Position numbers and translations under genes: made by a program. A DNA stretch of 64,000 nucleotides, taken from Xiheimicrobium sp033763395 (GTDB taxonomy: Bacteria; Myxococcota; Myxococcia; Myxococcales; Myxococcaceae). Positions within the stretch are counted from its first letter, which is position 1, and each line of letters starts with the position of its first letter. The stretch spans positions 62,001 to 126,000 of the forward strand of contig JANRKQ010000150.1 in NCBI GenBank assembly GCA_033763395.1, written 5' to 3'. Positions 51,166 through 63,294 of the stretch are shown here, piece after piece. The notes beneath the pieces are model-generated. The model was not told the origin of the DNA. It saw nothing but the letters and a program-made list of their open reading frames with translations, and did no database searches.

Positions 51166-53825
51166 GGCTGAACGGACTTGAGCACGCCGCCGCCGATCGT
51201 CCCCAGCCACAGCGTCGTGCGCTGCGCGCCGCTCTGCATCGTGGTGAAGCCGTCGATGGCGGTCACCCGCCGCTGGCTGCCGGAGTCGATGAGCCGCCAC
51301 TGCACGCCGTCGAACCGCATCATGAAGCCGAAGCGGATCGGCGGGTTGGTGAAGCCCACCATGTAGAGGTTGTCGACCGAGCTGCCCCACGAGGCCGTGG
51401 CGATGTCGACGGGAATGGGGAAGGCCTCGAAGGCCGAGAGCGTCGCCGAGTCGAAGTACACGCCGTAGCGCGCGTCGCCGAAGGCCCAGGCCTCGCCACC
51501 ACCGGGCGCGTAGACGGTGCGCCACGGGCCCTGCTGCACCATCATCGACTCGCGCGGCGTCCACGTGGTGCCGGTGCGCTGCACGAGCAGCTCGTCTCCC
51601 GCGACCCAGATCTCGTTCGCGCTCGGGCAGCTCACCGCGAAGAGATCGCCGGCCATCTGCGCGACCTCTTCGCCCGCGAGCCCGCCCGAGTTCCCGAGGT
51701 ACGCGGTGCCGTTGTCTCCTGCGCCCACCAGCCGCTCGCCGCACCACTTGAGGTCCCGAATGGCGCCGAACCGCGAGACCGACATCGGCGCCCACTGGGT
51801 GTTGTTCCACCGGTACGTGCCGTCATCGGAGTCGACGATCACGTCCATGCCCGCGCGGGCGACGATGGCGTGGACGCGGCGGGTGAACGGCTGCGGGGCG
51901 CCCAGCGGCTCCCAGCCTGACGGCCCCTGGTGGAGCACGCTGCCAGTGGCCTGCAGACACATCGGGTCGACACACTCGTTCACGCTGACGAACACGTCGC
52001 TCGGCGTCGCGGCGATGTCGGCGACGTCGCCATAGAAGCCGCGGCTGCGCTCGGTGAACGTCTTGCTCGTCGCGTCCCACTCCCACACCGCGCCGAAGTC
52101 GCCGACGACGTAGCCGATGGGGGAGCTCAGGCCGCCGCCGAAGATGCCGCGGGGTTGCTGGGGCCCGCGCATCGCGAACTCGCTCCACCCGGAGCCGCCC
52201 GTTCCTCCGTCTCCACCGCTGCCACCGTCGAAGGGAGCGCCCGCATCGAGGTCGACGCCTCCGTCTGGGTCGAGGCCTCCATCGACCGGGACGGGTGGGG
52301 CGGGCGGGGGCACCCAGGCGGCGATCAGCGCCCGGCCGTTGCGGCGACCCGCGAGGAACAGCCGATCGTCGAACAGCCCGAGGCTGGTGAAGTCGGCCGA
52401 GGCGAGGCTCGGCGGCAGGTTGATGGCCGTCCACCCGCCAGCGCTGAAGCGCCAGAGCCGGCCACCACCGACGGCCCACGAGTCACCCGTGGTGGCGTCG
52501 ACGATCTGCCCGGCCTTGAGGAGCACCGCGAGCTCCCGGTCGAACAACGAGTCCCACACCCGTCGCGCAGGGTCGTACCGGTAGATGCTCCCAAGCTCGT
52601 TGACGACGGCGAACGCGCCCCGGCCGTCACCCGTGATCGACATCACCCGCCGCAGCGTGGGGTTGTTCTCTTCGACCCAGCCGCCGTCGCGGTACGCCAG
52701 CAGGTTGTTCCCGCTGCCGGCGGTCATGCCGAAGGTGCCGTCGAACCAGAGCGTCGAAAGCTCCGAGATGTTGTTCGGCTGGAACACGCGCACGCGCGGG
52801 GCCTGGGTGGTGCCGCGGAACTCGACCGCGACGCCGGTGGTGCCCTGGAGGCCGACGGCGATAGCGTTGGTAGGCGTGGTGCCGCCGATGGCACGGAACG
52901 AGACGCCCGGTCCCGAGAACAGGCGCTGCCACTGATCGGTCGCGCTGCGCGCCAGCACGGTGCCGTTCTCGCCGACGAAGAGGGTGCCGAGGCCACCGGG
53001 CGCGAGGCCCCCGCCCCAGAGATCGTTCCCGGTGGGGAAGGGGTTGTCGTGGGAGGCCGTGGTGGGGCCCGCGAGCGGAGGGTCTCTCACCACGAACACC
53101 TTCGCGGTGGCGCTCTTCATGCCGACGCGGGCGGTCACGGTGGCGGTGCCGGGGTCGAGCGCGGTGACGGTGCCCATCATGTCGACGCTGGCGACGCGGG
53201 GCGGGAGCACGCTCCAGGTGACGGTGGCTTCGATCGAGTCTCCGTTCGGGGCCACGACGCGCGCGTTGAACTTCCGCATCTCACCGACGCGCAGGGTGGC
53301 TTCCGGTGGGTCGACCTCGAGGCGATCGATGTTGGGCGTCGACGGCGAGGTGAGCCAGAAGAGGCCGAGCCGATCGGTGGTGGCCTCGACGGCCTCGAAG
53401 GGCGTGGTGTTGGTGCGCGAGCCCGGCAGCGGGTTCATGAACGACTCGTTCCCGGTCTGCCGGCGCATGTCGTAGGTGCCCGGGTCGACGCCGCGCACGA
53501 GACGCTCGGGATCCCACGTGATGTAGAGCTTCACGGGCGCCTGAAAGCGCAAGTTCGTGGGCGAGACCCGCCACCCGACGCTGATGCGCTTGCGCCCCTC
53601 GATCTCGGGGATGCCCATGTCGACGCGGGTGAAGAAGATGCGCGTCTCACCGCTGACGGCGTTGCGGGGCACGTCGAGGGCGTACCCGTTGCGAATGAAG
53701 AGCCCGCCTTCGGGCGTGATGACGAGCGCGTTGTCATCGCCTCCATCGGGCAGGTTGACGGGCGGCGGACAGGCGAAGAGGGCGGCGGCGCACAGCGCCA
53801 TGAGACGAATCGACGAAGACGTCAC
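51162..53825 (-). CDS. Large lipoprotein with ZU5-like, Big_2 and beta-propeller-like regions
   Basis: This is an 887-residue lipoprotein. It starts at GTG 53825 with AAGGAG nine bases upstream. The signal peptide ends LCAAALFAC (lipobox). A ZU5-like segment follows (ITPEGGLFIRNGYALDVPRNAV). A bacterial Ig-like group 2 domain lies at about 180-265 (DRLEVDPPEATLRVGEMRKF, with the ending VTALDPGTATVTARVG). From about 300 to the end are repeated beta-strand units like a WD/YncE-type propeller (AVGGGRLWRFSAGGWTAINL, YVVGDFGAVWEWD), interrupted by a low-complexity Asp/Gly/Pro segment (DGGLDPDGGVDLDAG). It probably sits on the surface. It is the first gene of a two-gene unit. Confidence 0.8.
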   Translation of the reverse strand: MTSSSIRLMALCAAALFACPPPVNLPDGGDDNALVITPEGGLFIRNGYALDVPRNAVSGETRIFFTRVDMGIPEIEGRKRISVGWRVSPTNLRFQAPVKLYITWDPERLVRGVDPGTYDMRRQTGNESFMNPLPGSRTNTTPFEAVEATTDRLGLFWLTSPSTPNIDRLEVDPPEATLRVGEMRKFNARVVAPNGDSIEATVTWSVLPPRVASVDMMGTVTALDPGTATVTARVGMKSATAKVFVVRDPPLAGPTTASHDNPFPTGNDLWGGGLAPGGLGTLFVGENGTVLARSATDQWQRLFSGPGVSFRAIGGTTPTNAIAVGLQGTTGVAVEFRGTTQAPRVRVFQPNNISELSTLWFDGTFGMTAGSGNNLLAYRDGGWVEENNPTLRRVMSITGDGRGAFAVVNELGSIYRYDPARRVWDSLFDRELAVLLKAGQIVDATTGDSWAVGGGRLWRFSAGGWTAINLPPSLASADFTSLGLFDDRLFLAGRRNGRALIAAWVPPPAPPVPVDGGLDPDGGVDLDAGAPFDGGSGGDGGTGGSGWSEFAMRGPQQPRGIFGGGLSSPIGYVVGDFGAVWEWDATSKTFTERSRGFYGDVADIAATPSDVFVSVNECVDPMCLQATGSVLHQGPSGWEPLGAPQPFTRRVHAIVARAGMDVIVDSDDGTYRWNNTQWAPMSVSRFGAIRDLKWCGERLVGAGDNGTAYLGNSGGLAGEEVAQMAGDLFAVSCPSANEIWVAGDELLVQRTGTTWTPRESMMVQQGPWRTVYAPGGGEAWAFGDARYGVYFDSATLSAFEAFPIPVDIATASWGSSVDNLYMVGFTNPPIRFGFMMRFDGVQWRLIDSGSQRRVTAIDGFTTMQSGAQRTTLWLGTIGGGVLKSVQP

Positions 53826-53995
53826 GAACGGGTGCTCCTTCGGCCCAGACGGCGCGCTGGAGGCGCCAGCGTGTAGGCGTGAATACTCCACCTTCCGGGC
53901 GGGGAACAGCGGCGCGGCTTCGGGTTGACGGGGAATGGGTTCCGCTGAATGTGAGTTGCGTGCCAATGGTCTTTTCCCGCTCGAGGTGCCGCACC

Positions 53996-55366
53996 ATGCC
54001 GATCCGCTCGTTGGTGGTTGTCGCAGTCGTCGCTTCGCAGGTGGCGCTGGCTCAGCCGGTGACGCCGAGGGAGGCCCAGCTGCCGAGCCTGGCGCCCCTG
54101 GTGGAGTCGGTAAAGGGCGCGGTCGTGAACATCGACGTGCGCAAGGAGGTGAAGGGCGACGAGCTCTTGAGCCTGCCCCTGCCGATGCGCCGAAGGGGTG
54201 GGCCGCCGACGACGCAGGGGAGCGGCTCGGGCGTCATCATCGACTCGAAGGGGCTCGTGCTCACGAACAACCACGTGGTGGCCGACGCGCTGACGATTCG
54301 GGTGCGGCTCGACGACGGGCGCACGCTCGAGGCCGACATTCTCGGGCGGGATCCGCTGACCGACCTGGCGCTTTTGCGCATCAAGGGGAAGGTCGACAAG
54401 CTGCCGTCGGTGGCGCTCGGTGACTCCGCGGGCCTGCGGGTGGGCGACTGGGTGGTGGCCATCGGCAACCCGTTCGGGCTCGCGCACTCGGTGACCCTGG
54501 GCATCATCTCGGCGAAGGACCGCGACATCTCGGCGGGCCCGTACGATCAGTTCCTGCAGACCGACGCGGCGATCAACCCCGGCAACTCGGGCGGGCCGCT
54601 CTTCAACCTGAAGGGCGAGGTGGTGGGCATCAACACCGCCATCAACGCTGCGGCGAACAGCATCGGGTTCTCGGTGCCTTCGAACCTGGCGAAGGCGCTG
54701 GTGCCGCAGCTCGAGGCGAAGGGCTTCGTGGTGCGCGGGTGGCTCGGCATCGCGCCCCAGGACGTGACGGGAGCGCTCGCGCGTGCGCTCGGCGTTCCGG
54801 GCGGTGAAGGCGCGCTGGTGGTGAGCGTGACCGAGGGCGGTCCGGCGTCGAAGGCCGGTATCAAGGAAGAAGACGTGATCGTCGCGCTCGACGGCGTGAA
54901 GGTGGTGAACGCGTCGGGGCTGGTGCGCATGGTGGGGCTCAAGCGGCCGGACGTTCCGGTGACGCTGTCGATCGTGCGCGCCGGCAAGGCGATCGATCTC
55001 AAGGTAACGCTGGGCACGCGGCCTGACGTCGAGGGCATCGGCGCGGTGGAGCGGCCTTCCGACTCCGACGAGAAGTCTTCCTCGCCGCCGCGGCTGGGGC
55101 TCTCGCTGGACGATCTCGACCCCCGCTTCGTGAGCGCGACGGGCATCAAGGGCGGCGCGAGCGTGGTCGAGGTGGCGCCGGGCTCACCGGCCGAGAAGGG
55201 CGGGCTGCGCCGCGGCATGGTGGTGACCGAGGCGAACCACAAGCCGGTCAAGAACCGCGACGAGCTGGTGAAGGAGCTGAAGACGGCGAAGCCCGGCGAC
55301 GTGGTGCTGCTGCGAACGCTGGTGCCAGGCGGGGGACGCGGGCTGCAGGCGATCGAGGTGCCGTAA
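53996..55366 (+). CDS. Periplasmic HtrA/DegP-type serine protease with two PDZ domains
   Basis: This 456-residue trypsin-like protease and chaperone of the envelope stress system has signal peptide PIRSLVVVAVVASQVALAQ. The catalytic triad is His93 (NNHVVAD), Asp123 (DPLTDLALL) and Ser198 (GNSGGPLFN). PDZ1 (about 245-340) starts VRGWLGIAPQDVT, and PDZ2 (about 375-455) contains GASVVEVAPGSPAEKGGLRR. All elements of an active DegQ/DegP are present. ATG 53996 is chosen for its GAGGT site and signal peptide; the frame is open upstream without a start context. It is divergent from the lipoprotein gene, 170 bp apart, and convergent with a tiny gene. Confidence 0.95.
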   Translation: MPIRSLVVVAVVASQVALAQPVTPREAQLPSLAPLVESVKGAVVNIDVRKEVKGDELLSLPLPMRRRGGPPTTQGSGSGVIIDSKGLVLTNNHVVADALTIRVRLDDGRTLEADILGRDPLTDLALLRIKGKVDKLPSVALGDSAGLRVGDWVVAIGNPFGLAHSVTLGIISAKDRDISAGPYDQFLQTDAAINPGNSGGPLFNLKGEVVGINTAINAAANSIGFSVPSNLAKALVPQLEAKGFVVRGWLGIAPQDVTGALARALGVPGGEGALVVSVTEGGPASKAGIKEEDVIVALDGVKVVNASGLVRMVGLKRPDVPVTLSIVRAGKAIDLKVTLGTRPDVEGIGAVERPSDSDEKSSSPPRLGLSLDDLDPRFVSATGIKGGASVVEVAPGSPAEKGGLRRGMVVTEANHKPVKNRDELVKELKTAKPGDVVLLRTLVPGGGRGLQAIEVP

Positions 55367-55372
55367 AGGCGG

Positions 55373-55522
55373 TCAGGCGGCCTTGCGGTCGACGAGCTCC
55401 CGAACGGCGACGAGCTGGCCGTTGACGATGGTGACGAGGGGGCGCGAGACGAGGCGCGTGACGGGCATCACCGAGACCGGCCGGTCCGTCTTGCGGGGCG
55501 GGGCGTGGGTGGGGTCGGTCAT
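55373..55522 (-). CDS. Small 49-residue protein of unknown function
   Basis: This short frame (MTDPTHAPPRKTDRPVSVMP, then a hydrophobic-basic part, VTRLVSRPLVTIVNGQLVAV) ends RELVDRKAA. A GAAGGA ribosome site lies seven bases before the ATG, which supports translation. It is too short for a family call and has no signal peptide. It is convergent with htrA, six bases apart. It may be a lineage-specific small protein. Confidence 0.45.
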   Translation of the reverse strand: MTDPTHAPPRKTDRPVSVMPVTRLVSRPLVTIVNGQLVAVRELVDRKAA

Positions 55523-55633
55523 GGAGAAGTCCTTCAGCAACGTTGAGGCCACTGGCTTGAACCCGGGCACCGCCTGCAGGTTGCGGGGGCTTACGCCGGT
55601 CGATGTCTCCGAAATGAGGACAGGAGGACGAGA

Positions 55634-55768
55634 ATGCACCGCTCCATGACGCGCGTTTGCGACCCGCCATTCACACCGGGGCGCGGCTGTCCTGACACGG
55701 CTGCCCTGAGACCAACCCCCCAGGTCCCCGTGCCGCCTGCCACCGGCACATATGGTCACACCACGTAG
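55634..55768 (+). CDS. Possible 44-residue protein
   Basis: The frame starts at ATG six bases after a perfect AGGAGG (55622-55627) and ends at TAG 55766-55768. The product is Pro/Thr-rich with two Cys (MHRSMTRVCDPPFTPGRGC) and no clear fold. The strong ribosome site is the only real support; it could be a leader peptide for smc or a chance frame. Confidence 0.25.
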   Translation: MHRSMTRVCDPPFTPGRGCPDTAALRPTPQVPVPPATGTYGHTT

Positions 55769-55881
55769 TGTCACGCTTGCTCACGTCTTCTCGCACATGC
55801 TAGTCCGCGCGGTTCCGAGGCCGATTTACCGGCTCCGGAGCGATTCGCACTTCCGCGGACTTCTGTGGGTGAGGGGACGAC
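55769..55881 (+). promoter_or_regulatory. Presumed smc upstream region (rest of the 55523-55881 spacer)
   Basis: Together with 55523-55633, this belongs to a 359-bp stretch between the small minus-strand gene and smc, in which only the possible 44-residue frame is seen. A candidate extended promoter reads TTGCTC, about 17 bases, then CTAGTC near 55780-55810; this is a weak match. GAGGGGA lies just before the smc ATG. Confidence 0.3.
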
Positions 55882-59469
<3,588 letters not shown>

Positions 59470-59547
59470 ACGCCCGGCGTTTTCCGCGGGTGAAGTCGGA
59501 GGCTGGGTACGGTACAGACGCGGCCTCTCATTTGTCCGGAGGCCCTC

Positions 59548-61653
59548 ATGCGTCTGCGCAGTCTCTCGCTCGTCCTCGCCCTCGCGGGCTGTGCCACCCA
59601 GGAGCCGGCCCAGAAGGCTCCCGTCGCGACGCCTTCGGCCGAGACAGCGCCAGCCGCTCCGCCGAAGTTCACCGTCGACCTCTCGAAGCCCATGCCGGCC
59701 GGGCTCGACGAGGCGGCCATGGACCTGAAGGCCGACCCCTGCGCCGACTTCTACCAGTTCGCCTGCGGCGGCTGGATGGCGACCACCGAGATCCCCGCGG
59801 ACCGCCCGCTCTACTCGCGCGGCTTCGTCTCGATTCAGGAGCGCAACGAGCAGCTGCTCAAGACGATCCTCGAAGAAGCGGCGGGCAACACGCTCCCGGC
59901 GGGCACGCCCTTCGCGAAGCAGCTCGGTGACTACTACGCCACCTGCGTCGACGAGCCCGGCCTCGAGAAGTCCCTGCCCGAGGTGAAGAAGTTCATCGAC
60001 CAGGTCGCGAGGGTGAAGGACGTCAAGTCGCTCGCCACCAGCGTCGGCACGCTCCACGCCGCGGGCTACCGGGCCTTCTTCGAGGTGGGCGCGATTCAGG
60101 ACCTCAAGAACTCCTCCGAGGTGATCGCCATGCTCGACCAGTCGGGCCTCGGGCTGCCCGATCGCGACTACTACGTCGACGCCGACAAGCAGTCCGTGCG
60201 GGAACTCTACAAGTCTCACGTCGAGGCCATGTTCGGCCTGCTCGGCCTCGAGGCGAAGCTCGCCCAGCGCAAGGCCGACGAGGTGATGGCGCTCGAGACC
60301 CGGCTCGCGAAGGTGTCGCAGACCAAGGTGGAGCGGCGCGACCCGAACAAGCTGTACAACCGCGTCGACCGCAAGGGCCTTGTCGAGAAGGCGAAGGACT
60401 TTCCCTGGGAGGCGTACTTCACCGCGCTCGGCGCGAAGGACCTCTCGGCCATCAACGTCAACTCGGTGCCGTACTTCGTCGAGCTCGCCGCCATCGCGAA
60501 GGACACGAAGCCCGATCTGCTCAATACGTACCTCACCTGGGTCGTCCTGCGTGCCTCGACGCCGGCGCTGCCGAAGGCCTTCCAGGACGAGGCGTTCTCG
60601 TTCTCGTCGAAGGCGCTCACCGGCGCGAAGGCCGACCGGGCCCGCTGGAAGAAGTGTGTCGCCTTCGCCGACGGCGACCTCGGCGAGGCGCTGGGCCGCG
60701 AGTTCGTTCGCCGCGCCTTCGGAGAAGACGGCAAGGCCCGCACCGACGCGATGGTGGAGGCGCTCCAGCGCTCGTTCGAGAAGAACCTCGGCGGCCTGGC
60801 CTGGTTCGACGAGCCCACGAAGAAGGCGGCCCTCGAGAAGGTCGGCCGCATGGTGGGCAACAACAAGATCGGCTACCCGACGGTGTGGCGCGACTACGGC
60901 AGCCTGACGACGTCGCGCACCTCGTTCTTCGCCAACTCGCTCGCGGCGAACCGCTTCGAGCTCAGGCGCCAGCTCGCCAAGGTGGGCAAGCCCGTCGACC
61001 GCACCGAGTGGCTCATGTCGGCCTCGACGGTGAACGCCTATTACGACCCCCAGAAGAACGAGATCGTCTTCCCCGCCGGCATTCTGCAGCCGCCGTTCTT
61101 CAACCGGGACGCCACCGACGCGGTGAACTTCGGCTCGATGGGAATGGTGGTGGGCCACGAGATCACCCACGGCTTCGACGACGAGGGCCGGCAGTTCGAC
61201 GTCGACGGCAACGTGAAGGACTGGTGGTCGCCGGCGGTGGGCAAGGCCTTCGTCGAGAAGGCCGAGTGCGTGAAGAAGCAGTACGACGCGTACGTGGCCA
61301 TCGACGATCTCAAGGTGAAGGGCGACCTGACGCTGGGTGAGAACATCGCCGACCTCGGGGGGCTGAAGCTGGCGCACGCCGCGATGGCTGACTGGTACAC
61401 GAAGAAGCCCGAGGCCGACGTCCAGGGCCGGTTCACCCGCAGCCAGCAGTTCTTCCTCGGCTTCGCGCAGTCGTGGTGCACGAAGATGCGGCCCGAGATG
61501 GCGCGCCTGCGCGCCGCGACCGACCCCCACGCGCCGCCCTTCCTCCGGGTGAAGGGCCCGCTCGGCAACCTCGACGCGTTTCAGCAGGCCTTCAGGTGTC
61601 CGGCGAGCGCTCCGATGATCCGCAACGGGGCCGAGCGCTGTGTGGTCTGGTGA
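59548..61653 (+). CDS. M13 (neprilysin/PepO) family metallopeptidase, lipoprotein
   Basis: This 701-residue zinc endopeptidase has a lipoprotein signal (MRLRSLSLVLALAGCAT, lipobox LAGC), so it should be anchored in the envelope. Early family block: CADFYQFACGGWM. The catalytic site is VVGHEITHGFDDEGRQFD (HExxH), with the third zinc ligand Glu in LGENIADLGGLKLAH. NAYYDPQKNEIVFPAGILQPPFF is the substrate-binding stretch, and the C-terminal CTKMRPE and PMIRNGAERCVVW are family-typical. All catalytic residues are intact. GGAGG lies five bases before the ATG. M13 enzymes cut oligopeptides; the local target is unknown. Confidence 0.95.
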   Translation: MRLRSLSLVLALAGCATQEPAQKAPVATPSAETAPAAPPKFTVDLSKPMPAGLDEAAMDLKADPCADFYQFACGGWMATTEIPADRPLYSRGFVSIQERNEQLLKTILEEAAGNTLPAGTPFAKQLGDYYATCVDEPGLEKSLPEVKKFIDQVARVKDVKSLATSVGTLHAAGYRAFFEVGAIQDLKNSSEVIAMLDQSGLGLPDRDYYVDADKQSVRELYKSHVEAMFGLLGLEAKLAQRKADEVMALETRLAKVSQTKVERRDPNKLYNRVDRKGLVEKAKDFPWEAYFTALGAKDLSAINVNSVPYFVELAAIAKDTKPDLLNTYLTWVVLRASTPALPKAFQDEAFSFSSKALTGAKADRARWKKCVAFADGDLGEALGREFVRRAFGEDGKARTDAMVEALQRSFEKNLGGLAWFDEPTKKAALEKVGRMVGNNKIGYPTVWRDYGSLTTSRTSFFANSLAANRFELRRQLAKVGKPVDRTEWLMSASTVNAYYDPQKNEIVFPAGILQPPFFNRDATDAVNFGSMGMVVGHEITHGFDDEGRQFDVDGNVKDWWSPAVGKAFVEKAECVKKQYDAYVAIDDLKVKGDLTLGENIADLGGLKLAHAAMADWYTKKPEADVQGRFTRSQQFFLGFAQSWCTKMRPEMARLRAATDPHAPPFLRVKGPLGNLDAFQQAFRCPASAPMIRNGAERCVVW

Positions 61654-61965
61654 CGCTGGTTGAGCTGACGCGGGAACACCGCTGCGTCCGTTCGGCGCCG
61701 CTCCCTGGCTCACGGCGCCCATCGGGGGACTCAAGACCGCGGCCGATCGCGCAGCTCAAGCCGGCGCCGCGCGGGATGCGCGAGTGGCCGAGGGCTGCGC
61801 GCTCTTCGGGGCCGCTGCTTCATCGCCGCGCCCAGGCCTCTTCGAGAGGGCATGGCGGAGGCCGCGAACGGTGCAGTCCTCCTGAATGCCATCAGCGCCG
61901 CGCGTCGCTCGGGTGGCGCGCGCTGGGCCTCGCGGCTACCCCTCGGGCAGACCAGGAGGTCCACG
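61654..61965. other. Intergenic region upstream of cydA
   Basis: This is 312 bp between the M13 peptidase stop and cydA. Open frames exist in it, including an in-frame upstream extension of cydA to 61852, but they are Arg/Ala-rich and lack ribosome sites. No terminator or recognisable operator was found; it presumably holds the cydAB promoter. Confidence 0.5.
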
Positions 61966-63294
61966 ATGGACACGGCGGCGCTGGCGCGCGCACAAATGGG
62001 GTTGTCGCTCGCGTTCCACATCGTGTTCGCGGCGTTCGGGGTTGGCCTGCCGCTGTTGCTCGTCATCGCTGACACCTTCGCGGCCCGCACCGGAGACGAG
62101 CGCTATCGCCTGTTGTCTCGCCGCATGGCGAAGGGCACGGCGATTCTGTTCGCGGTTGGCGCCGTGTCGGGCACCGTCCTCTCTCTGGAACTTGGTCTCC
62201 TCTGGCCCGAGTTCATGCGCCGCTTCGGCGAGGTGGTGGGGCCGCTCTTCGCGCTCGAAGGCGTCGCGTTCTTCCTCGAAGCGATCTTCCTGGGCGTCGT
62301 GCTCTACGGGCGCGAGCGCGTCTCTCCCACGGCGTACCGGCTGTCGGGCGTCGTGGTCGCGCTCTCCGGGGCTGCCTCGGCGGCGTTCGTCACCGTGGTG
62401 AACGCCTTCATGAACCTGCCGGTCGAGGTGCAGTGGACGCAGGGGCGCGCCTTCCTCGAGGAGCCGTGGCGCGTCTTCCTCGCTCCCTCGGCGGTGACGC
62501 AGATCGTCCACGTGCTGCTGTCCTGTTACGCCGTGACCGGCTTCGTCATGGCTGCGGTGCACGCGACGCTCCTGCTCAGGGGGCGTGACCCCTCGTTCCA
62601 CCGCGCGGCGCTCAACGTGGCGCTCCCGGTGGCCATCGTGAGCGCGCTCGCCATGCCGCTGTCGGGCGATCTCTCGGCCAAGCAGGTGACGACGCACCAG
62701 CCGTGGAAGCTCGCCGCCATGGAAGCCCACTTCGAGACGAAGGCCTGCGCGCCGCTGCTCATCGGCGGGCTCCCGGACGAGGCGACGGGCACGGTGCGGT
62801 TCGGTCTCGAGGTGCCGTGCGGCCTCTCGGTGCTCGGCAAGATGGATCCGAACGCGGTGATCACCGGGCTTGATCAGATTCCGCCGTCCGACCGCCCGCC
62901 CGTCACCCGCACCCACCTCAGCTTTCAGGTGATGGTCGGTGCGGGCGGCTTCCTGGCGCTGGTGTCGGTGTTCGCGCTCCTGTGGCGGTGGAGGAAGGGC
63001 GCCTGGCCCGAGCAGCGGTGGTTCCTGTCGAGCCTGGTCGTCGCCGGTCTCGCGGCTCCCATGGCGATGGAGGCCGGCTGGCTCGTCACCGAGTTCGGGC
63101 GGCAGCCGTACGTCGTGCGGGGGCTGCTCCTCACCGCCGAGGCCGCCACGAAGGTCGACGGGCTGATGCCCCGATTGCTCGTCTTCAGCGGCGTGTACCT
63201 GTTCCTCGCCGCGACGGTGGTGAGCCTGCTGCTGGGGCTCTTCCGTGAGCCCGAGCCCACCATCGAACCGCACCCGGTGCCCGATGCCGCTTGA
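61966..63294 (+). CDS. cydA: Cytochrome bd-type quinol oxidase subunit I
   Basis: This 442-residue terminal oxidase subunit binds quinol and the three haems. Key residues are visible. His18 (LSLAFHIVFA) is the haem b595 ligand type, and the His in VTQIVHVLLSCYA matches E. coli His186. The Met in AMEAGWLVTEFGRQPYVV matches Met393. KLAAMEAHFET holds the quinol-site Lys and Glu. The loop between this site and the next helix (around residues 245-310) is short, as in the CIO / short-Q-loop subgroup. AGGAGG lies six bases before ATG 61966. Its 3' end overlaps cydB by 11 nt. It would support respiration at low oxygen. Confidence 0.94.
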   Translation: MDTAALARAQMGLSLAFHIVFAAFGVGLPLLLVIADTFAARTGDERYRLLSRRMAKGTAILFAVGAVSGTVLSLELGLLWPEFMRRFGEVVGPLFALEGVAFFLEAIFLGVVLYGRERVSPTAYRLSGVVVALSGAASAAFVTVVNAFMNLPVEVQWTQGRAFLEEPWRVFLAPSAVTQIVHVLLSCYAVTGFVMAAVHATLLLRGRDPSFHRAALNVALPVAIVSALAMPLSGDLSAKQVTTHQPWKLAAMEAHFETKACAPLLIGGLPDEATGTVRFGLEVPCGLSVLGKMDPNAVITGLDQIPPSDRPPVTRTHLSFQVMVGAGGFLALVSVFALLWRWRKGAWPEQRWFLSSLVVAGLAAPMAMEAGWLVTEFGRQPYVVRGLLLTAEAATKVDGLMPRLLVFSGVYLFLAATVVSLLLGLFREPEPTIEPHPVPDAA

